Numbered from the stretch's first letter, positions 17,739 to 28,043 are shown. The stretch is DNA of 64,000 nucleotides from Alkalibacterium pelagium (GCF_900109325.1 NZ_FNZU01000006.1:82186-146185); one strand, 5' to 3'. A program made the numbers and translations. Notes: generated from the sequence alone by a model not told the origin.

Positions 17739-19641
17739 TTAAGTCACCTCTCACATAATCGATTACATCTTGAAAGTCTTTAATTATTCTCACTTCATCA
17801 CTGTCTTCTTCAAATAAGATATCTTCCAGATTTTCGTTAGCCTTTTCATTTATTGCTGTCAGTAATACAGTCAGCATCATACCATTATTCTTGGCGAATG
17901 CTGCAGCTTTTTCAAATGATACAATACTGCTTTCAAACATCAAAACGAATTCTTTCTCAATTGAATTTAATGAATCTAAAAATCCTTCGTAATCTTCATC
18001 TACATCATTGAAAATACCCATAGCAGTGATTGAAGCGTGATCACTTTTTTCCTTACTGAAAAAACTGTCGTTATTTGTTTCGTCTAAAGAAGTAACGGCA
18101 TTCTTGTCTGTCTTGTCCACTATCGGTTCTATGTCATTAGCTGTTGATGGTTCAATAGCATTTTGGAGGACATCTAATTCTTTTTCTTTTCTCTTAATTT
18201 CTTCCCAATTTAAATTAATTATGTTGCTTTCAGGCTCTTCATTGGCAGGCTTTTTAGGAATCGAACTTCCTTTCGAAGACTGTTCTTTTGACTGAACCAT
18301 TTTGAATCTGTCTTTGCTGTCTAGTAAATCATTTTTAAGATTTTCAGGTAGCACTGAATCATCTACTTTAATTTCTCTTTTGACACCACTTTCTGAACGA
18401 ACAATGTTCTCGGAAAGTCGAAAGAGGTTCGAAACCATTTCTGTTAGTTTATCTGTTGGTCTATATTCTTTAACATATACATGTACTGGGTCGAATCTTC
18501 TGCCCATAACGGCACTTTGATAGAGATCTCTGACAATCCTTCTATCCCGTTGTTCAAACCATTCATTCAGAACGTTTTCACTATTGTCATTTATTCGTTT
18601 CTGTACTGTGACGATTCCCTGCTTGAATTTGTTGTAAATCTTATTCTTGTTCTGTTTGAAAAATTCTGTCTCTCTATAATTTTTCAGATAAGGTTTCCAG
18701 TAGGTTATAGAAATACTGTTCAGAGAGTCTTTATTGTGTTGAATCTCGTTATATAAAGGAGGAATCCTGTCTTCTGTTGTATCCCACTGAGCAGCCAAGT
18801 CTGTTTCACCTAATTCGTACAGCATATCTGCTATCCATTCGGTTAAGTATTTATTGATCTCAGGGAATCGGTCCTCATAATTTTCCATGAGTCTTACCAG
18901 CATGCTGATATTAAAAGCGGCTTTGCTGTTGAATGAATAGTTAAGCAATTCGTATACAAAGATAAAAATGTAACTTAGATCTACATCGATATAGTTGTTA
19001 TTAAGTACTTGTTCTCTCCAGTAAAAATACCATTTTAACTGTCTGTCATTGAGGCTGCTGAATGTCGGCCAATAACTGCTGAAAGGTATTTCTTTAGTCT
19101 GTTTACCTCTCTTCTTCGCAAATTTCAAAGAGTTTTTAACGAACTCTTTTTGAGAGTTACTCACAGTAAACTGTATCGTGGGAGAATTACGTTTATAAGT
19201 ATTTTCAGTATCTGATTTAACTTCACTGACTGATTCCACGATATCATTAGGGGTTGTGAGGTGATTAAATTCCTCAAGTATAATATCTTTATCATTATAA
19301 AACTCAAATGATTCCTTAAGAAAAGATTCTACTTTTTGACGTTTGGTTGTTTTATCTGAAGATTTACTATGTTCAGTTTCTTTTTTTAAAGTTGATTTTT
19401 CTGCACCGTCATCTTCATATGCATTAACTGTCTTTTCGATTTCACCTAATATGTTATTATTGATTTCTTCATTCCACTTCTTAATAAACAGCATATCGAT
19501 CCAGCCTAGAAGGATAGGTACATATGTCCAGAAAAAAAGAAGATATAATGTGGCTCGAACATATTTTTTATAATAAAATAAGTGTGCTCCAAAAACACCT
19601 AAGAATAACGCAAGAAGATAGCCTGTTCTCTTATTTTTCAA
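17728..19641 (-). CDS. sngA: SngA-like TM2 plus TerB-domain protein of a Shango-type defence system
   Basis: 637 residues from TTG at 19641. Residues about 6-55 form a TM2 domain (LLALFLGVFGAHLFYY, then two membrane helices and GWIDML), so it is anchored in the membrane. Residues ~184-297 resemble the TerB N-terminal domain (SSYWPTFSSLNDRQLKWYFYWR). The last ~95 residues resemble the acidic TerB C-terminal domain. The TTG start has GGAGG 8 nt upstream; the longer frame to 19731 would run through a terminator hairpin and is rejected. In Shango, TerB, ATPase and helicase act together against phage; the mechanism is not established. Confidence 0.78.
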   Translation of the reverse strand: MKNKRTGYLLALFLGVFGAHLFYYKKYVRATLYLLFFWTYVPILLGWIDMLFIKKWNEEINNNILGEIEKTVNAYEDDGAEKSTLKKETEHSKSSDKTTKRQKVESFLKESFEFYNDKDIILEEFNHLTTPNDIVESVSEVKSDTENTYKRNSPTIQFTVSNSQKEFVKNSLKFAKKRGKQTKEIPFSSYWPTFSSLNDRQLKWYFYWREQVLNNNYIDVDLSYIFIFVYELLNYSFNSKAAFNISMLVRLMENYEDRFPEINKYLTEWIADMLYELGETDLAAQWDTTEDRIPPLYNEIQHNKDSLNSISITYWKPYLKNYRETEFFKQNKNKIYNKFKQGIVTVQKRINDNSENVLNEWFEQRDRRIVRDLYQSAVMGRRFDPVHVYVKEYRPTDKLTEMVSNLFRLSENIVRSESGVKREIKVDDSVLPENLKNDLLDSKDRFKMVQSKEQSSKGSSIPKKPANEEPESNIINLNWEEIKRKEKELDVLQNAIEPSTANDIEPIVDKTDKNAVTSLDETNNDSFFSKEKSDHASITAMGIFNDVDEDYEGFLDSLNSIEKEFVLMFESSIVSFEKAAAFAKNNGMMLTVLLTAINEKANENLEDILFEEDSDEVRIIKDFQDVIDYVRGDLIEN

Positions 19642-19684
19642 GGGGTTTCGCCTCCATGTTTTTATGTAATATTGATTTATACAA

Positions 19685-19724
19685 AAGGCATAAGAGTATT
19701 TATTAGCGGTTACTCTTATGCCTT
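19685..19724 (-). terminator. Terminator between the GmrSD-like gene and the Shango-type operon
   Basis: Perfect 14-bp stem AAGGCATAAGAGTA / TACTCTTATGCCTT with a 12-nt loop. On the minus strand it follows the GmrSD-like stop by about 60 bp and is followed by TTTTG. It separates the two systems. Confidence 0.8.
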
Positions 19725-19786
19725 CAGTCAACTACTTTTTCTACAGTAGCAGTACGATACAGTGGATGACTTAGATTTATAAATAT

Positions 19787-21913
19787 TTAGTCCTCGCTAT
19801 TCATCTGCCAGTCATATGACTGTTTAACAAGATAGATAATGTAAGTCAACTCATTTAGGCTGGAAAACCCAACTTCTACATCTCCATTTCCCCATCGGCC
19901 TATATTCGATACGTCTTTTGTGAGATTTTGAGGATCGTCAATTTCTTTGTAGGGCATATTGAGTGATAATCTTAATCGTTTAGATTGTGGAACCACATCC
20001 AGGAAATTTGTATCGACTTTATAAGCAATATACCTTCTAAGGTAATCTTCGTTTATCGAGGAATCAATAGCTAATACTTCCTTTCTTAACGCATCAAACA
20101 AATCCTTTATTTCTGGAACATAAGATGCATTTTCCTGAGATATGAACGGGTAATCATGTATGGATTGATTTTCTTTTGCTTTTGAAGCTGGCTTGTAAAG
20201 TTCAAGAACTTCTTCAGGTAATTCTGGGGCTTCCCATATCTTTACAGCTAAATTACTCAGCTTTTCAGCTCTTTCCTTGATTGCATCTTCATTCCACATC
20301 TGGACATCTCTCAGGCTATTGTTTAACTTGATTGGACTGTCTCTGAAACCATTTTCCATATCTCTTTTTACGTGAAAAGGTTTATCGCTATATTCAGAAT
20401 TATAACCGGTAAGAGTCAAGTTTCCTATAGTGTGCAGCCAGGTTTCACGTATTCTCTCCCACTCAGAGCCTAGTTCTCTTTTCCATTCTTCTGATAAGTT
20501 ATCATTTTGAGGCATGATATGTTCGATCGTATATTGGCTGACCTCAACGTGCTCTTTTCTGTTATAATTCTCTACTTTATTGAACCAGTATCTTCTTCTA
20601 GGAATATTATACAAGTCTCTTATTTTTAGTTCTTTCGTAAATTCACTATTGTTGGGAAATCTGCGATAGGAAGGCAAAAGAATGAAATGTGCTTCCACAC
20701 TTTCAAGATAACGGCTGCGATCAACAGATTTCATAAAAGTTGAAAAAGTTTTATTCAAGGAGTTAGTTGGTATAGAGCAGATGTTTCTTCTAAACACATA
20801 GGATTCAACAAGTTTCAGTATCTTTATGAAATCCTCTTTTAATAAAACTTTATTTCTGTAATCATCATATAACTCCAGAAGCAGTGGATAAGCGACATCT
20901 ACTCTCAACTCTCTAATATGATTGAAGATGTCATTTAAGTCAGGATCAGATTCTTTATTTAATGTCATATTGCAATAGTATTTAGAGTAGAGTCTAATAT
21001 CTTTAACTATGTCACTGATTTCGACCCCTCTGGCTCTGCTTAAAGCAGCATACTCTTTGAAAGAAGCGTAAACTTCGTTGATCCTGGGGATTTTTCCAGT
21101 TTTTACGATCAGGAAGTGTCTCATGAATCGGTCAAAATCAGAAGTGTACGCTTCTTGACCAAAATCTAACTCCATTGGGCGCCAGTAATGTTCATATAAG
21201 TATTCCTGATCTTTGATATCAAGACCCATCAATATATAATTCCGAATTAAATCAGCTTGAGTCAGCTCTTTTCCGGTGGAATTCATACTCTCGAATATCA
21301 ATTGCGGATTGTCCTGATTGTTATTAAGAGAAATGTCTACTAAAATTAGTTTGGCAATACCTTTACATAACACTTCAAGTTCATCACTGTATCTGTCGAT
21401 CTGATATTTAAAATAATCAAAGTTTTCTTGTATTCTTAAAGAGTGATCTGCCGGCCAATCTTTATCGTCAATAATTGAAAGTAATGAGTTTTTGTCAGTT
21501 TTGGACAAAATCAGTTTGTAATATCTTTCGCCTTCTTCCTCAGGATTTTTCAAATAGTAATTTCGCAGCTTTCTTGGAGAAAAGCCTTCGACAATCTCTT
21601 TTCTGTCACTAGGCAATGCATCTAATTTATTTGCTAATGCCGCAATCAAAAGAGTTAACGTAGTTAATCTCTGCTGTCCATCTATGACTAGCAAGGGAGA
21701 CTGACTCGTTACATGATAAATACCTTTTTCAATATAAACAATTGAGCCGACAAAGTGTGCTTGTACATTTTCATTCTTTCCAGTTCTGATTATATCTTCC
21801 CATAACTGCTCGCACTCTTTATTGGACCATGAGTAGGAGCGCTGGTATATCGGAATAATAAATTGAGGTGATTTCTTTATAAACTCAAGCAATTTTGCTT
21901 CTGTAGCTTTCAT
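19787..21913 (-). CDS. GmrSD-type DUF262/DUF1524 nuclease (single-chain, with DUF5655-like tail)
   Basis: 708 residues. DUF262 (GmrS-like, ParB-fold NTPase) is at the N-terminus with IYQR at 22-25 and DGQQR at 78-82. DUF1524 (GmrD-like HNH nuclease) follows with EHIMPQN near residue 465 and IGNLTLTGYN near 495. The last ~110 residues resemble DUF5655. Such fused proteins act as type IV restriction enzymes on modified phage DNA, or as the nuclease partner in phosphorothioate and BREX-type systems. The ATG at 21913 follows GGAGG; it is set off by hairpins on both sides, so it is its own transcription unit inside the island. Confidence 0.88.
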   Translation of the reverse strand: MKATEAKLLEFIKKSPQFIIPIYQRSYSWSNKECEQLWEDIIRTGKNENVQAHFVGSIVYIEKGIYHVTSQSPLLVIDGQQRLTTLTLLIAALANKLDALPSDRKEIVEGFSPRKLRNYYLKNPEEEGERYYKLILSKTDKNSLLSIIDDKDWPADHSLRIQENFDYFKYQIDRYSDELEVLCKGIAKLILVDISLNNNQDNPQLIFESMNSTGKELTQADLIRNYILMGLDIKDQEYLYEHYWRPMELDFGQEAYTSDFDRFMRHFLIVKTGKIPRINEVYASFKEYAALSRARGVEISDIVKDIRLYSKYYCNMTLNKESDPDLNDIFNHIRELRVDVAYPLLLELYDDYRNKVLLKEDFIKILKLVESYVFRRNICSIPTNSLNKTFSTFMKSVDRSRYLESVEAHFILLPSYRRFPNNSEFTKELKIRDLYNIPRRRYWFNKVENYNRKEHVEVSQYTIEHIMPQNDNLSEEWKRELGSEWERIRETWLHTIGNLTLTGYNSEYSDKPFHVKRDMENGFRDSPIKLNNSLRDVQMWNEDAIKERAEKLSNLAVKIWEAPELPEEVLELYKPASKAKENQSIHDYPFISQENASYVPEIKDLFDALRKEVLAIDSSINEDYLRRYIAYKVDTNFLDVVPQSKRLRLSLNMPYKEIDDPQNLTKDVSNIGRWGNGDVEVGFSSLNELTYIIYLVKQSYDWQMNSED

Positions 21914-21952
21914 ATTTACCTCCAATGCATCCGCTTTAAAAATATTTAGAAT

Positions 21953-21983
21953 AAACAGAAGGAATATAATATTCCTTCTGTTT
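21953..21983 (-). terminator. Terminator of the hsdMSR operon
   Basis: Perfect 13-bp stem AAACAGAAGGAAT / ATTCCTTCTGTTT with a 5-nt loop, 6 bp after the hsdR stop on the minus strand. Confidence 0.75.
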
Positions 21984-21989
21984 GCACCT

Positions 21990-24989
21990 TTATTTCCTCA
22001 GCTCTTTATAAACCTCACGACTGACGGCATTCAGTACGACTGTATAGAACGTCTTATCTTTAAATAGCTTCGCAAAGGCTTTTGACTGCGACTTGAATGA
22101 ATCCTGGGCAATCTTTTGAAACTCTTGTGGGAAGAGATTTTCTTCAAACATTTGTTGACTATTATTGTTGGCTTGCTGCTTGAGTTTCGTATTTCCTTTA
22201 ATCGCTTTTCGGTAAATTTCTTCTACTACTACTCTGTCTGAATCAGTAAACTCGCCTTGGAAGCGGTCATTGACTTTCTTAATGATCGCTTCCAAAAACT
22301 CGTCCTCTTCGGGTGGTTTAGGATTGGCATCCACTTCTTTGACATTTTCCAGTTCGCCATCCACAGTATCCGGTGTCAGTGATACATCCCCTTTAAACTC
22401 TTTCTTCAGCTGGAAGAACTCCAATTTAATCTTATCATCAAGATCTACCACGTCTCTACTTTCCTTTGGCAGGAACTTTACAAGGTATTTGGCAAAAATG
22501 TACTCTTGATGGAGTGTCTGGTCGAACATACGTGTTAACTGAGTGATGTAGGCATACCACTTGACGAAATTTCGTAAAGTCACTCTAAATTCATATTGCT
22601 GGCTTTCTTCCAAGTCTAAATACCGATTGATAATAGGCTTCAAAGCACTCGTGAACTGACCTAATTGGCGGTCATTCTGTGGCCCTTTTTTATTATAGAT
22701 TTTCATGATATCATCTACGTCTTTTTGATTATAGACAACGTATTTACGCAATTTGTTCTTTGTATCATAGACTAAATTGACATCAATGGCTTCATTCAGA
22801 GTTGTTTCCTCGTAATAAGGTTCAAATGCTTCCTTAATTTCTTCTGCTTCGTTAACAAAGTCTAATACAAAAGTGTCATTTTTATCGGGATGTGTTCTAT
22901 TCAGTCGAGATAAGGTTTGAACTGCCTTGACTCCGCTTAGCTTCTTGTCAACAAACATCGTATGCAAAAGCGGTTCATCAAAGCCTGTCTGAAACTTCTC
23001 CGCTACTACGATGACGTTGAATTCTTCAGTATTGAATTCCGCCTTTATTTGATCAGACGAAATCGACTTGCCATCCTTTTTCGTGTTCAGCTTGCTTTCG
23101 GTATACTCTTCTGATTGATCATTAACAGTACCGCTGAATGCCACCAGTACATCCATATCATGGTAGCCTTTTTGCTTGATGTACGCTTTGAATTCTTTGA
23201 AGTAACGTACTGCATGCAATCTTGAGGGAGTAACAATCATTGCTTTGCCTTTCCCTTTTATCTTATGCTGGGTTACTTCCTTGAATTGTTCAACCATAAT
23301 AGCAGTCTTTTGTTTAAGATTGTATGGATGAAGGGACTCGTATCTCTTAATGGCTTTCAGTGCCTGTGTTTCAGGGACTTCTGGGTTGTCATCTGTTTCG
23401 CGAGCAATCCGGTAAGCAGTCTTGTAGGTTGTGTAATTCTTAAGTACATCGAGAATAAAGCCTTCTTCAATTGCCTGGCGCATAGAATAGGTGTGGAACG
23501 GCTTGAATGTTCCATCTTCTTGCTTGGAGCCAAACATTTCAAGGGTTTTCTCTTTGGGTGTAGCGGTAAAAGCAAAGAAACTTAAGTTATCGTGGCGGCC
23601 ATGACTCATTAGTTCTTTCACTAATTTATCTTGTCCATCCAACTTATTGGCTTCTTCTTCCCCTTCAATCTCAGCATATTCTCTAAGGGCTGCTTCGGTA
23701 TCTGCTAAGGCAGTCTTTAGCTTTTGTGCACTGCTTCCTGTTTGTGATGAATGGGCTTCGTCGACAATTATTGCGAAATTTCGACCATTGGCACTATCTA
23801 CTTCGTCATAAATCACTGGGAACTTTTGGAGCGTCGTCACAATTATTTTCTTACCAGCATTAATGGCGTCTTTCAAATCCTGTGATGATTTTTTGTCGTC
23901 GATGGTTTCCACCAGTCCGGTCACGTGATCAAAACTGGCAATGGTTTTTTGAAGTTGCTGATCCAGTACACGTCTGTCGGTTACTACGATAACAGAGGAG
24001 TAAACCGATTCGTCATCCTGATTATGTAGACTACTCAAGCGGTAAGCTAACCAGGCTATACTGTTTGACTTTCCACTTCCCGCACTATGCTGGATAAGGT
24101 AATTGCGTCCGCTTCCATTCGTACGAGTATGATGCACTAATTTCGACACAACATCCCACTGGTGGTAGCGCGGAAAGATGAGCTTTCCTTTATGGGGATC
24201 GCCCTCCAGACTCATGAAGCGCTGCAAGATTTCCATCAAGTTGTCTTTTTGTAGTACTTTCTCCCATAAATAGGATGTTGCATAACCAGTTGGGTTGTCA
24301 GGGTTTCCTTTGCCGCCAACATTCCCTGCCCCTTTACTGCCTTGATTGAAGGGTAAGAAGTAGGTCTGTTTGCCTTTTAAGTGCGTTGTCATCCAGGCTT
24401 CATAAAGATCGACTGCAAAGTAAACTAAGAAGCGCTTGTTGAACTGAAAACACAGCTCCCGAGGGTTCCGGTCTTCTTTAAACTGACGCCTAGCATGTGT
24501 AACACTCTGGCCTTTGATCTGATTTTTTAGCTCCAACGCTACGATAGGTATTCCATTCAAGGATAGTGCCATGTCCAATGTTTTGCGATTACTGGAGCTA
24601 TAGGCAAACTGACGTGTAACAGTCAGTCGGTTCGCCTGATAGTCCGCAATCACTTTACCATTCAAAGACGATTCAGGGCGGAAAGCGGCGACTTTTATCT
24701 TAGCTCCTCGGTCTTCAATGCCATGCCGCAACACATGTAGCAATCCATTGTTAATAATCTCATCATTAAGACGATTATAAAACTTTTCTTCGGCCTTCCC
24801 TTGATAATTGAGTTCGTATCTTTTCCACTGTTTAGGCTGTGTTTCTTTGACAAAGGCTAAAAGCTCGTTTAAGTTAATCGCCCGGTCAGCATCATAGTCT
24901 TTCATGCTTCCTTTAGTGTAGCCACCTTGCGTCAATAAATATGTTTCAATATCCTGTTCAAATCGGCGTTCATCATCCTGTAAAGACAT
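21990..24989 (-). CDS. hsdR: Type I restriction enzyme, endonuclease/translocase subunit HsdR
   Basis: 999 residues. The N-terminal PD-(D/E)xK nuclease shows Asp139 (TLDMALSLNG) and ELK at 153-155. The SF2 translocase follows with Walker A SAGSGKSN at 302-309, DEAH at 410-413 and the TATPKE motif; later motifs include FQTGFDEPLLHTM and QTLSRLNR. The C-terminus is helical and contacts the methylase complex. The start codon overlaps the hsdS stop in TAATG, so it is coupled to hsdS. It cuts unmodified DNA far from the recognition site after ATP-driven translocation. Complete and intact. Confidence 0.96.
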   Translation of the reverse strand: MSLQDDERRFEQDIETYLLTQGGYTKGSMKDYDADRAINLNELLAFVKETQPKQWKRYELNYQGKAEEKFYNRLNDEIINNGLLHVLRHGIEDRGAKIKVAAFRPESSLNGKVIADYQANRLTVTRQFAYSSSNRKTLDMALSLNGIPIVALELKNQIKGQSVTHARRQFKEDRNPRELCFQFNKRFLVYFAVDLYEAWMTTHLKGKQTYFLPFNQGSKGAGNVGGKGNPDNPTGYATSYLWEKVLQKDNLMEILQRFMSLEGDPHKGKLIFPRYHQWDVVSKLVHHTRTNGSGRNYLIQHSAGSGKSNSIAWLAYRLSSLHNQDDESVYSSVIVVTDRRVLDQQLQKTIASFDHVTGLVETIDDKKSSQDLKDAINAGKKIIVTTLQKFPVIYDEVDSANGRNFAIIVDEAHSSQTGSSAQKLKTALADTEAALREYAEIEGEEEANKLDGQDKLVKELMSHGRHDNLSFFAFTATPKEKTLEMFGSKQEDGTFKPFHTYSMRQAIEEGFILDVLKNYTTYKTAYRIARETDDNPEVPETQALKAIKRYESLHPYNLKQKTAIMVEQFKEVTQHKIKGKGKAMIVTPSRLHAVRYFKEFKAYIKQKGYHDMDVLVAFSGTVNDQSEEYTESKLNTKKDGKSISSDQIKAEFNTEEFNVIVVAEKFQTGFDEPLLHTMFVDKKLSGVKAVQTLSRLNRTHPDKNDTFVLDFVNEAEEIKEAFEPYYEETTLNEAIDVNLVYDTKNKLRKYVVYNQKDVDDIMKIYNKKGPQNDRQLGQFTSALKPIINRYLDLEESQQYEFRVTLRNFVKWYAYITQLTRMFDQTLHQEYIFAKYLVKFLPKESRDVVDLDDKIKLEFFQLKKEFKGDVSLTPDTVDGELENVKEVDANPKPPEEDEFLEAIIKKVNDRFQGEFTDSDRVVVEEIYRKAIKGNTKLKQQANNNSQQMFEENLFPQEFQKIAQDSFKSQSKAFAKLFKDKTFYTVVLNAVSREVYKELRK

Positions 24990-26269
24990 TACTTGACCTC
25001 CTTTTTTCCGGTGACGTATTCATAAATCAATGATTTTTTGTAGGATTCTAACTCTGTAATTATCTCGCTTTTTTTCTTTATCAGTGAATCAATATTAGAA
25101 ATTTTATTATCAAGGAAGTCTGCAATTTGAAGCTGCTCACTATAATCTGGTGCTATAGGAATGTACATATCTTTTATACGGTCAACATTTAAGTTAAGTT
25201 GTGTGTTCGAAATTGCTGTACGAACAAACGTAGCTTTCATGCCAGAAAAAGTATAATATAAATAATTCCAGTTGTATTCTTCTATAGGTACAAACCCTAC
25301 AACGCTATCCGGAAAATATGAATCAAAATCTAAAATAGCAACATCTCCTACATTTGCTGCAATATTCATGACAAGCGTACCTTTTGGAAATTCTTTACTT
25401 ACTTTTTTTCCTAATTCGTTTAAGGTTTGACTATAGCTTGTAATGTATTTTTTGGCTCTTGCTACATCTCCTGTCTGTATAAATGGATATTGTCCATTAT
25501 AAAACCTTTCATCATTCCTTGGTCGATGACTGAATTGACCTCTTGAAATTTTTGTAACGTATTTGATTCTTGAACTAATCCAATGTTGAGGTACTACTCC
25601 AATCCAGTCTATTCCACTATCTTTCATCTCCACATCAGGATCCAGTCCTTTGGTGACTGTTTCAGTAATGAGTGATTGTCTGTAGGCCTTCAGGTTCTCA
25701 ATCGATTGTTTTGTATCTTCGATGATATTGTCGATATGCGCCACTTTTTCATCTAGAAAAGCAGCAATCTTTTGTTGTTCCTCGATAGATGGTACTGGTA
25801 TTGGATAATTCATAATGGTTTCATTATTAAGTGTCCATCTATTTTCGTACGATACTCCTTTTCCATGTGCGAAAAAAGCATTTGACCAGTATTGCAATTT
25901 AAAATAATAAATATAGTAGTTTGAATAGTAATTTTCTAAATTTTTAAGGTTAATGTAAGCCGGACTTATCACTCCATTTATATAAGAGATATTACAATTA
26001 GCTCCACTGACCAAATCCATTGGATTCAATAAAATGTCGCCTTTATTAACAGGATTGTAATTACTATAATCAGCGGCCAGTTGTCCTTCATTGTTATCTA
26101 TATTTCTGACTTTGATACCTCTTCTTGCAAGTGATAAAACAGTGGGATTATTAATATCCGCTTTTTCTTTTTTTCTTATAAAGGCGTTTTTGACTTTACC
26201 TAATCTCCATTTTTCAGGCATCTCACCAATCCACTCAACTCCACTATCTTTCATCTCTCTATTCGCCAT
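24989..26269 (-). CDS. hsdS: Type I restriction enzyme, specificity subunit HsdS
   Basis: 426 residues with two half-subunits: each has a target recognition domain opening with a MKDSGxxWIG-xxP-xxW motif (residues ~6-22 and ~215-230) and followed by a conserved helix (AAFLDEKVAHID and ADFLDNKISNID). The two target recognition domains differ, so the enzyme should read a bipartite asymmetric site. It overlaps the hsdM stop by 11 bp. An alternative ATG 15 bp downstream starts directly at MKDSG. The target site cannot be read from sequence. Confidence 0.95.
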   Translation of the reverse strand: MANREMKDSGVEWIGEMPEKWRLGKVKNAFIRKKEKADINNPTVLSLARRGIKVRNIDNNEGQLAADYSNYNPVNKGDILLNPMDLVSGANCNISYINGVISPAYINLKNLENYYSNYYIYYFKLQYWSNAFFAHGKGVSYENRWTLNNETIMNYPIPVPSIEEQQKIAAFLDEKVAHIDNIIEDTKQSIENLKAYRQSLITETVTKGLDPDVEMKDSGIDWIGVVPQHWISSRIKYVTKISRGQFSHRPRNDERFYNGQYPFIQTGDVARAKKYITSYSQTLNELGKKVSKEFPKGTLVMNIAANVGDVAILDFDSYFPDSVVGFVPIEEYNWNYLYYTFSGMKATFVRTAISNTQLNLNVDRIKDMYIPIAPDYSEQLQIADFLDNKISNIDSLIKKKSEIITELESYKKSLIYEYVTGKKEVK

Positions 26270-28043
26270 CTACATCAACCTCCTCACCTGAGAGGGCTTC
26301 GAAGCTCTTAACAATGCGTGCTTCTATTTCTGAAATGCGCTTAGCTATGTCTTCTGATTTTTCAGGCGCTTGATATTTATAGAATAGGCGAGTAAAGGGA
26401 ATCTCGTAACCAACTTTTGTTTTCTTTTTATCAATCCATGCTTCTGAATTGAAGGGCTTGATTTCTCGTTCAAAATACTCGTCAATGTCTTCTGTTAAAG
26501 GAATATCTTCGGTGTCTCTCAAGTTTGTGTCTGCTTTTGGCTTGCCTTTTTTCAAAATGATATTACCTTCTTCGTCTTTTTCAGGACTTTCCACAGTCAC
26601 TTTGTAAAAGCCAAAGTCTTCATTGTTCATTATCTTAGATTCGACTCGGCGGTCATCCAAAACGTACTCTTTATCCAAAAACTCTCCATAAGCCTGTACG
26701 ATGATTTCGCGACACTCTTCAGTGATGTCGACACGCTTGCTACCAATACTCTTTCGGCGTTTATCGTACATTTCACTGGCGTCAATCAGCTGAACTTTTC
26801 CTGCACGGTGAAGAGGTTTGTCTTTAGAGTAAATCCAGACGTAAGTTGTGATGCCAGTGTTGTAAAAACTATCCCCTGGGAGTTGTATAATCGCATCCAA
26901 CCAATCATTCTCAATCACATATCGACGTATCTCAGATTCGCCACTTCCTGCAGCTCCACTAAATAGAGCAGATCCATTATGAATAATCGCCATACGTCCA
27001 TCATCTTTAAGTTTCTTTAAAGCATTTAGTGTGAAAAGTAGTTGCCCATCACTCTTGCGCGGAAGGCCTGGAGCAAAGCGTCCATTTTCTCCTTCGTCAT
27101 GTTCTGCTTTTACCTTCTTATGGGAGCTCTTCCAGTCCACACCAAAAGGAGGATTGGATATGCAGTAGTCAAATGTATATCCTGGAAAGCCATCTTCAGT
27201 TAGAGTGTTGCCCAGTTTCATGTTTCCTGGGTTACCTCCGCGAATCATCGTATCAGCTTTCGCAATCGCGTAGGTCGATGGATTAATTTCTTGTCCAAAT
27301 GTAGTGACCTCTGCATCTCGGTCAAATTCCTGTAGACGTTCTGTTATGGCGCTCAACATCTGTGATGTGCCCATTGTCTGATCGTAAACTGTTTTAACAA
27401 CGCCATTATCCATCAACATGTTCTTATCCTCTGCCAGAAGAATGTCAGTCATTAAGTAAATGATGTCCCGACTGGTAAAATGTTCCCCAGCTTCTTCATT
27501 ATATGATTCACTGAAGCGTCTGACCAAATCCTCAAATACATATCCCATATCGGTACTGGATATCTTGTCTGCACCCATGTAAGCAGCGGGTTGATTAAAT
27601 TCCTGAATAACGTAAAAGAGCTTATCATTATTGGCTAATCGGGTGATATGATTGTCGAATGAGAAATGTTCCAAAACATCTTGAACATTATCGGAAAAGC
27701 CATTCAAGTAGGCCCGGAAGTTTTCTTCGATATGTTCTGGGTCTGAAAGTAGAGACGTAAAGGTAAACTTGCTTGTGTTGTAGAAAGAATAGCCCCCAGT
27801 AGCATCCAGCAAGAACGGATCCACTACCTCAAAGGTCTTGTATTCTTCATATGTTTCATGCACCTGTTCCAGAGTAGGTAAAAGTGTATCATGGAATCGT
27901 TTAATGACAGTCATTGGGAGGACAATTTCCCCATATTCATGGGGCTTATACAGTCCTCTTAAAATTTCAGCATTGTTCCAAATTAGGTTGGATTTTTCCT
28001 GTATATTGATGTTAGTTTGGGTATGTCTATCTATTTCATTCAT
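26259..28043 (-). CDS. hsdM: Type I restriction enzyme, DNA methyltransferase subunit HsdM
   Basis: 594-residue N6-adenine methyltransferase. The N-terminal helical HsdM_N domain spans ~20-150. The SAM-binding motif I region is YDQTMGTSQML at 220-230, the variant seen in one HsdM subfamily in place of the usual DPxxGTGG. Catalytic motif IV NPPF is at 297-300. The C-terminal tail is charged. First gene of hsdM-hsdS-hsdR; the RBS is AGAGGATG. It methylates the host DNA and joins HsdR for cleavage. Confidence 0.95.
   Translation of the reverse strand: MNEIDRHTQTNINIQEKSNLIWNNAEILRGLYKPHEYGEIVLPMTVIKRFHDTLLPTLEQVHETYEEYKTFEVVDPFLLDATGGYSFYNTSKFTFTSLLSDPEHIEENFRAYLNGFSDNVQDVLEHFSFDNHITRLANNDKLFYVIQEFNQPAAYMGADKISSTDMGYVFEDLVRRFSESYNEEAGEHFTSRDIIYLMTDILLAEDKNMLMDNGVVKTVYDQTMGTSQMLSAITERLQEFDRDAEVTTFGQEINPSTYAIAKADTMIRGGNPGNMKLGNTLTEDGFPGYTFDYCISNPPFGVDWKSSHKKVKAEHDEGENGRFAPGLPRKSDGQLLFTLNALKKLKDDGRMAIIHNGSALFSGAAGSGESEIRRYVIENDWLDAIIQLPGDSFYNTGITTYVWIYSKDKPLHRAGKVQLIDASEMYDKRRKSIGSKRVDITEECREIIVQAYGEFLDKEYVLDDRRVESKIMNNEDFGFYKVTVESPEKDEEGNIILKKGKPKADTNLRDTEDIPLTEDIDEYFEREIKPFNSEAWIDKKKTKVGYEIPFTRLFYKYQAPEKSEDIAKRISEIEARIVKSFEALSGEEVDVDGE

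Noticed and set aside
14281..19641. BREX or Lhr-helicase DNA repair operon
   Set aside because: The DUF2791 ATPase recalls BrxD, but PglZ, BrxL, BrxA/B and a BREX methyltransferase are absent, and the TerB-domain partner fits Shango.
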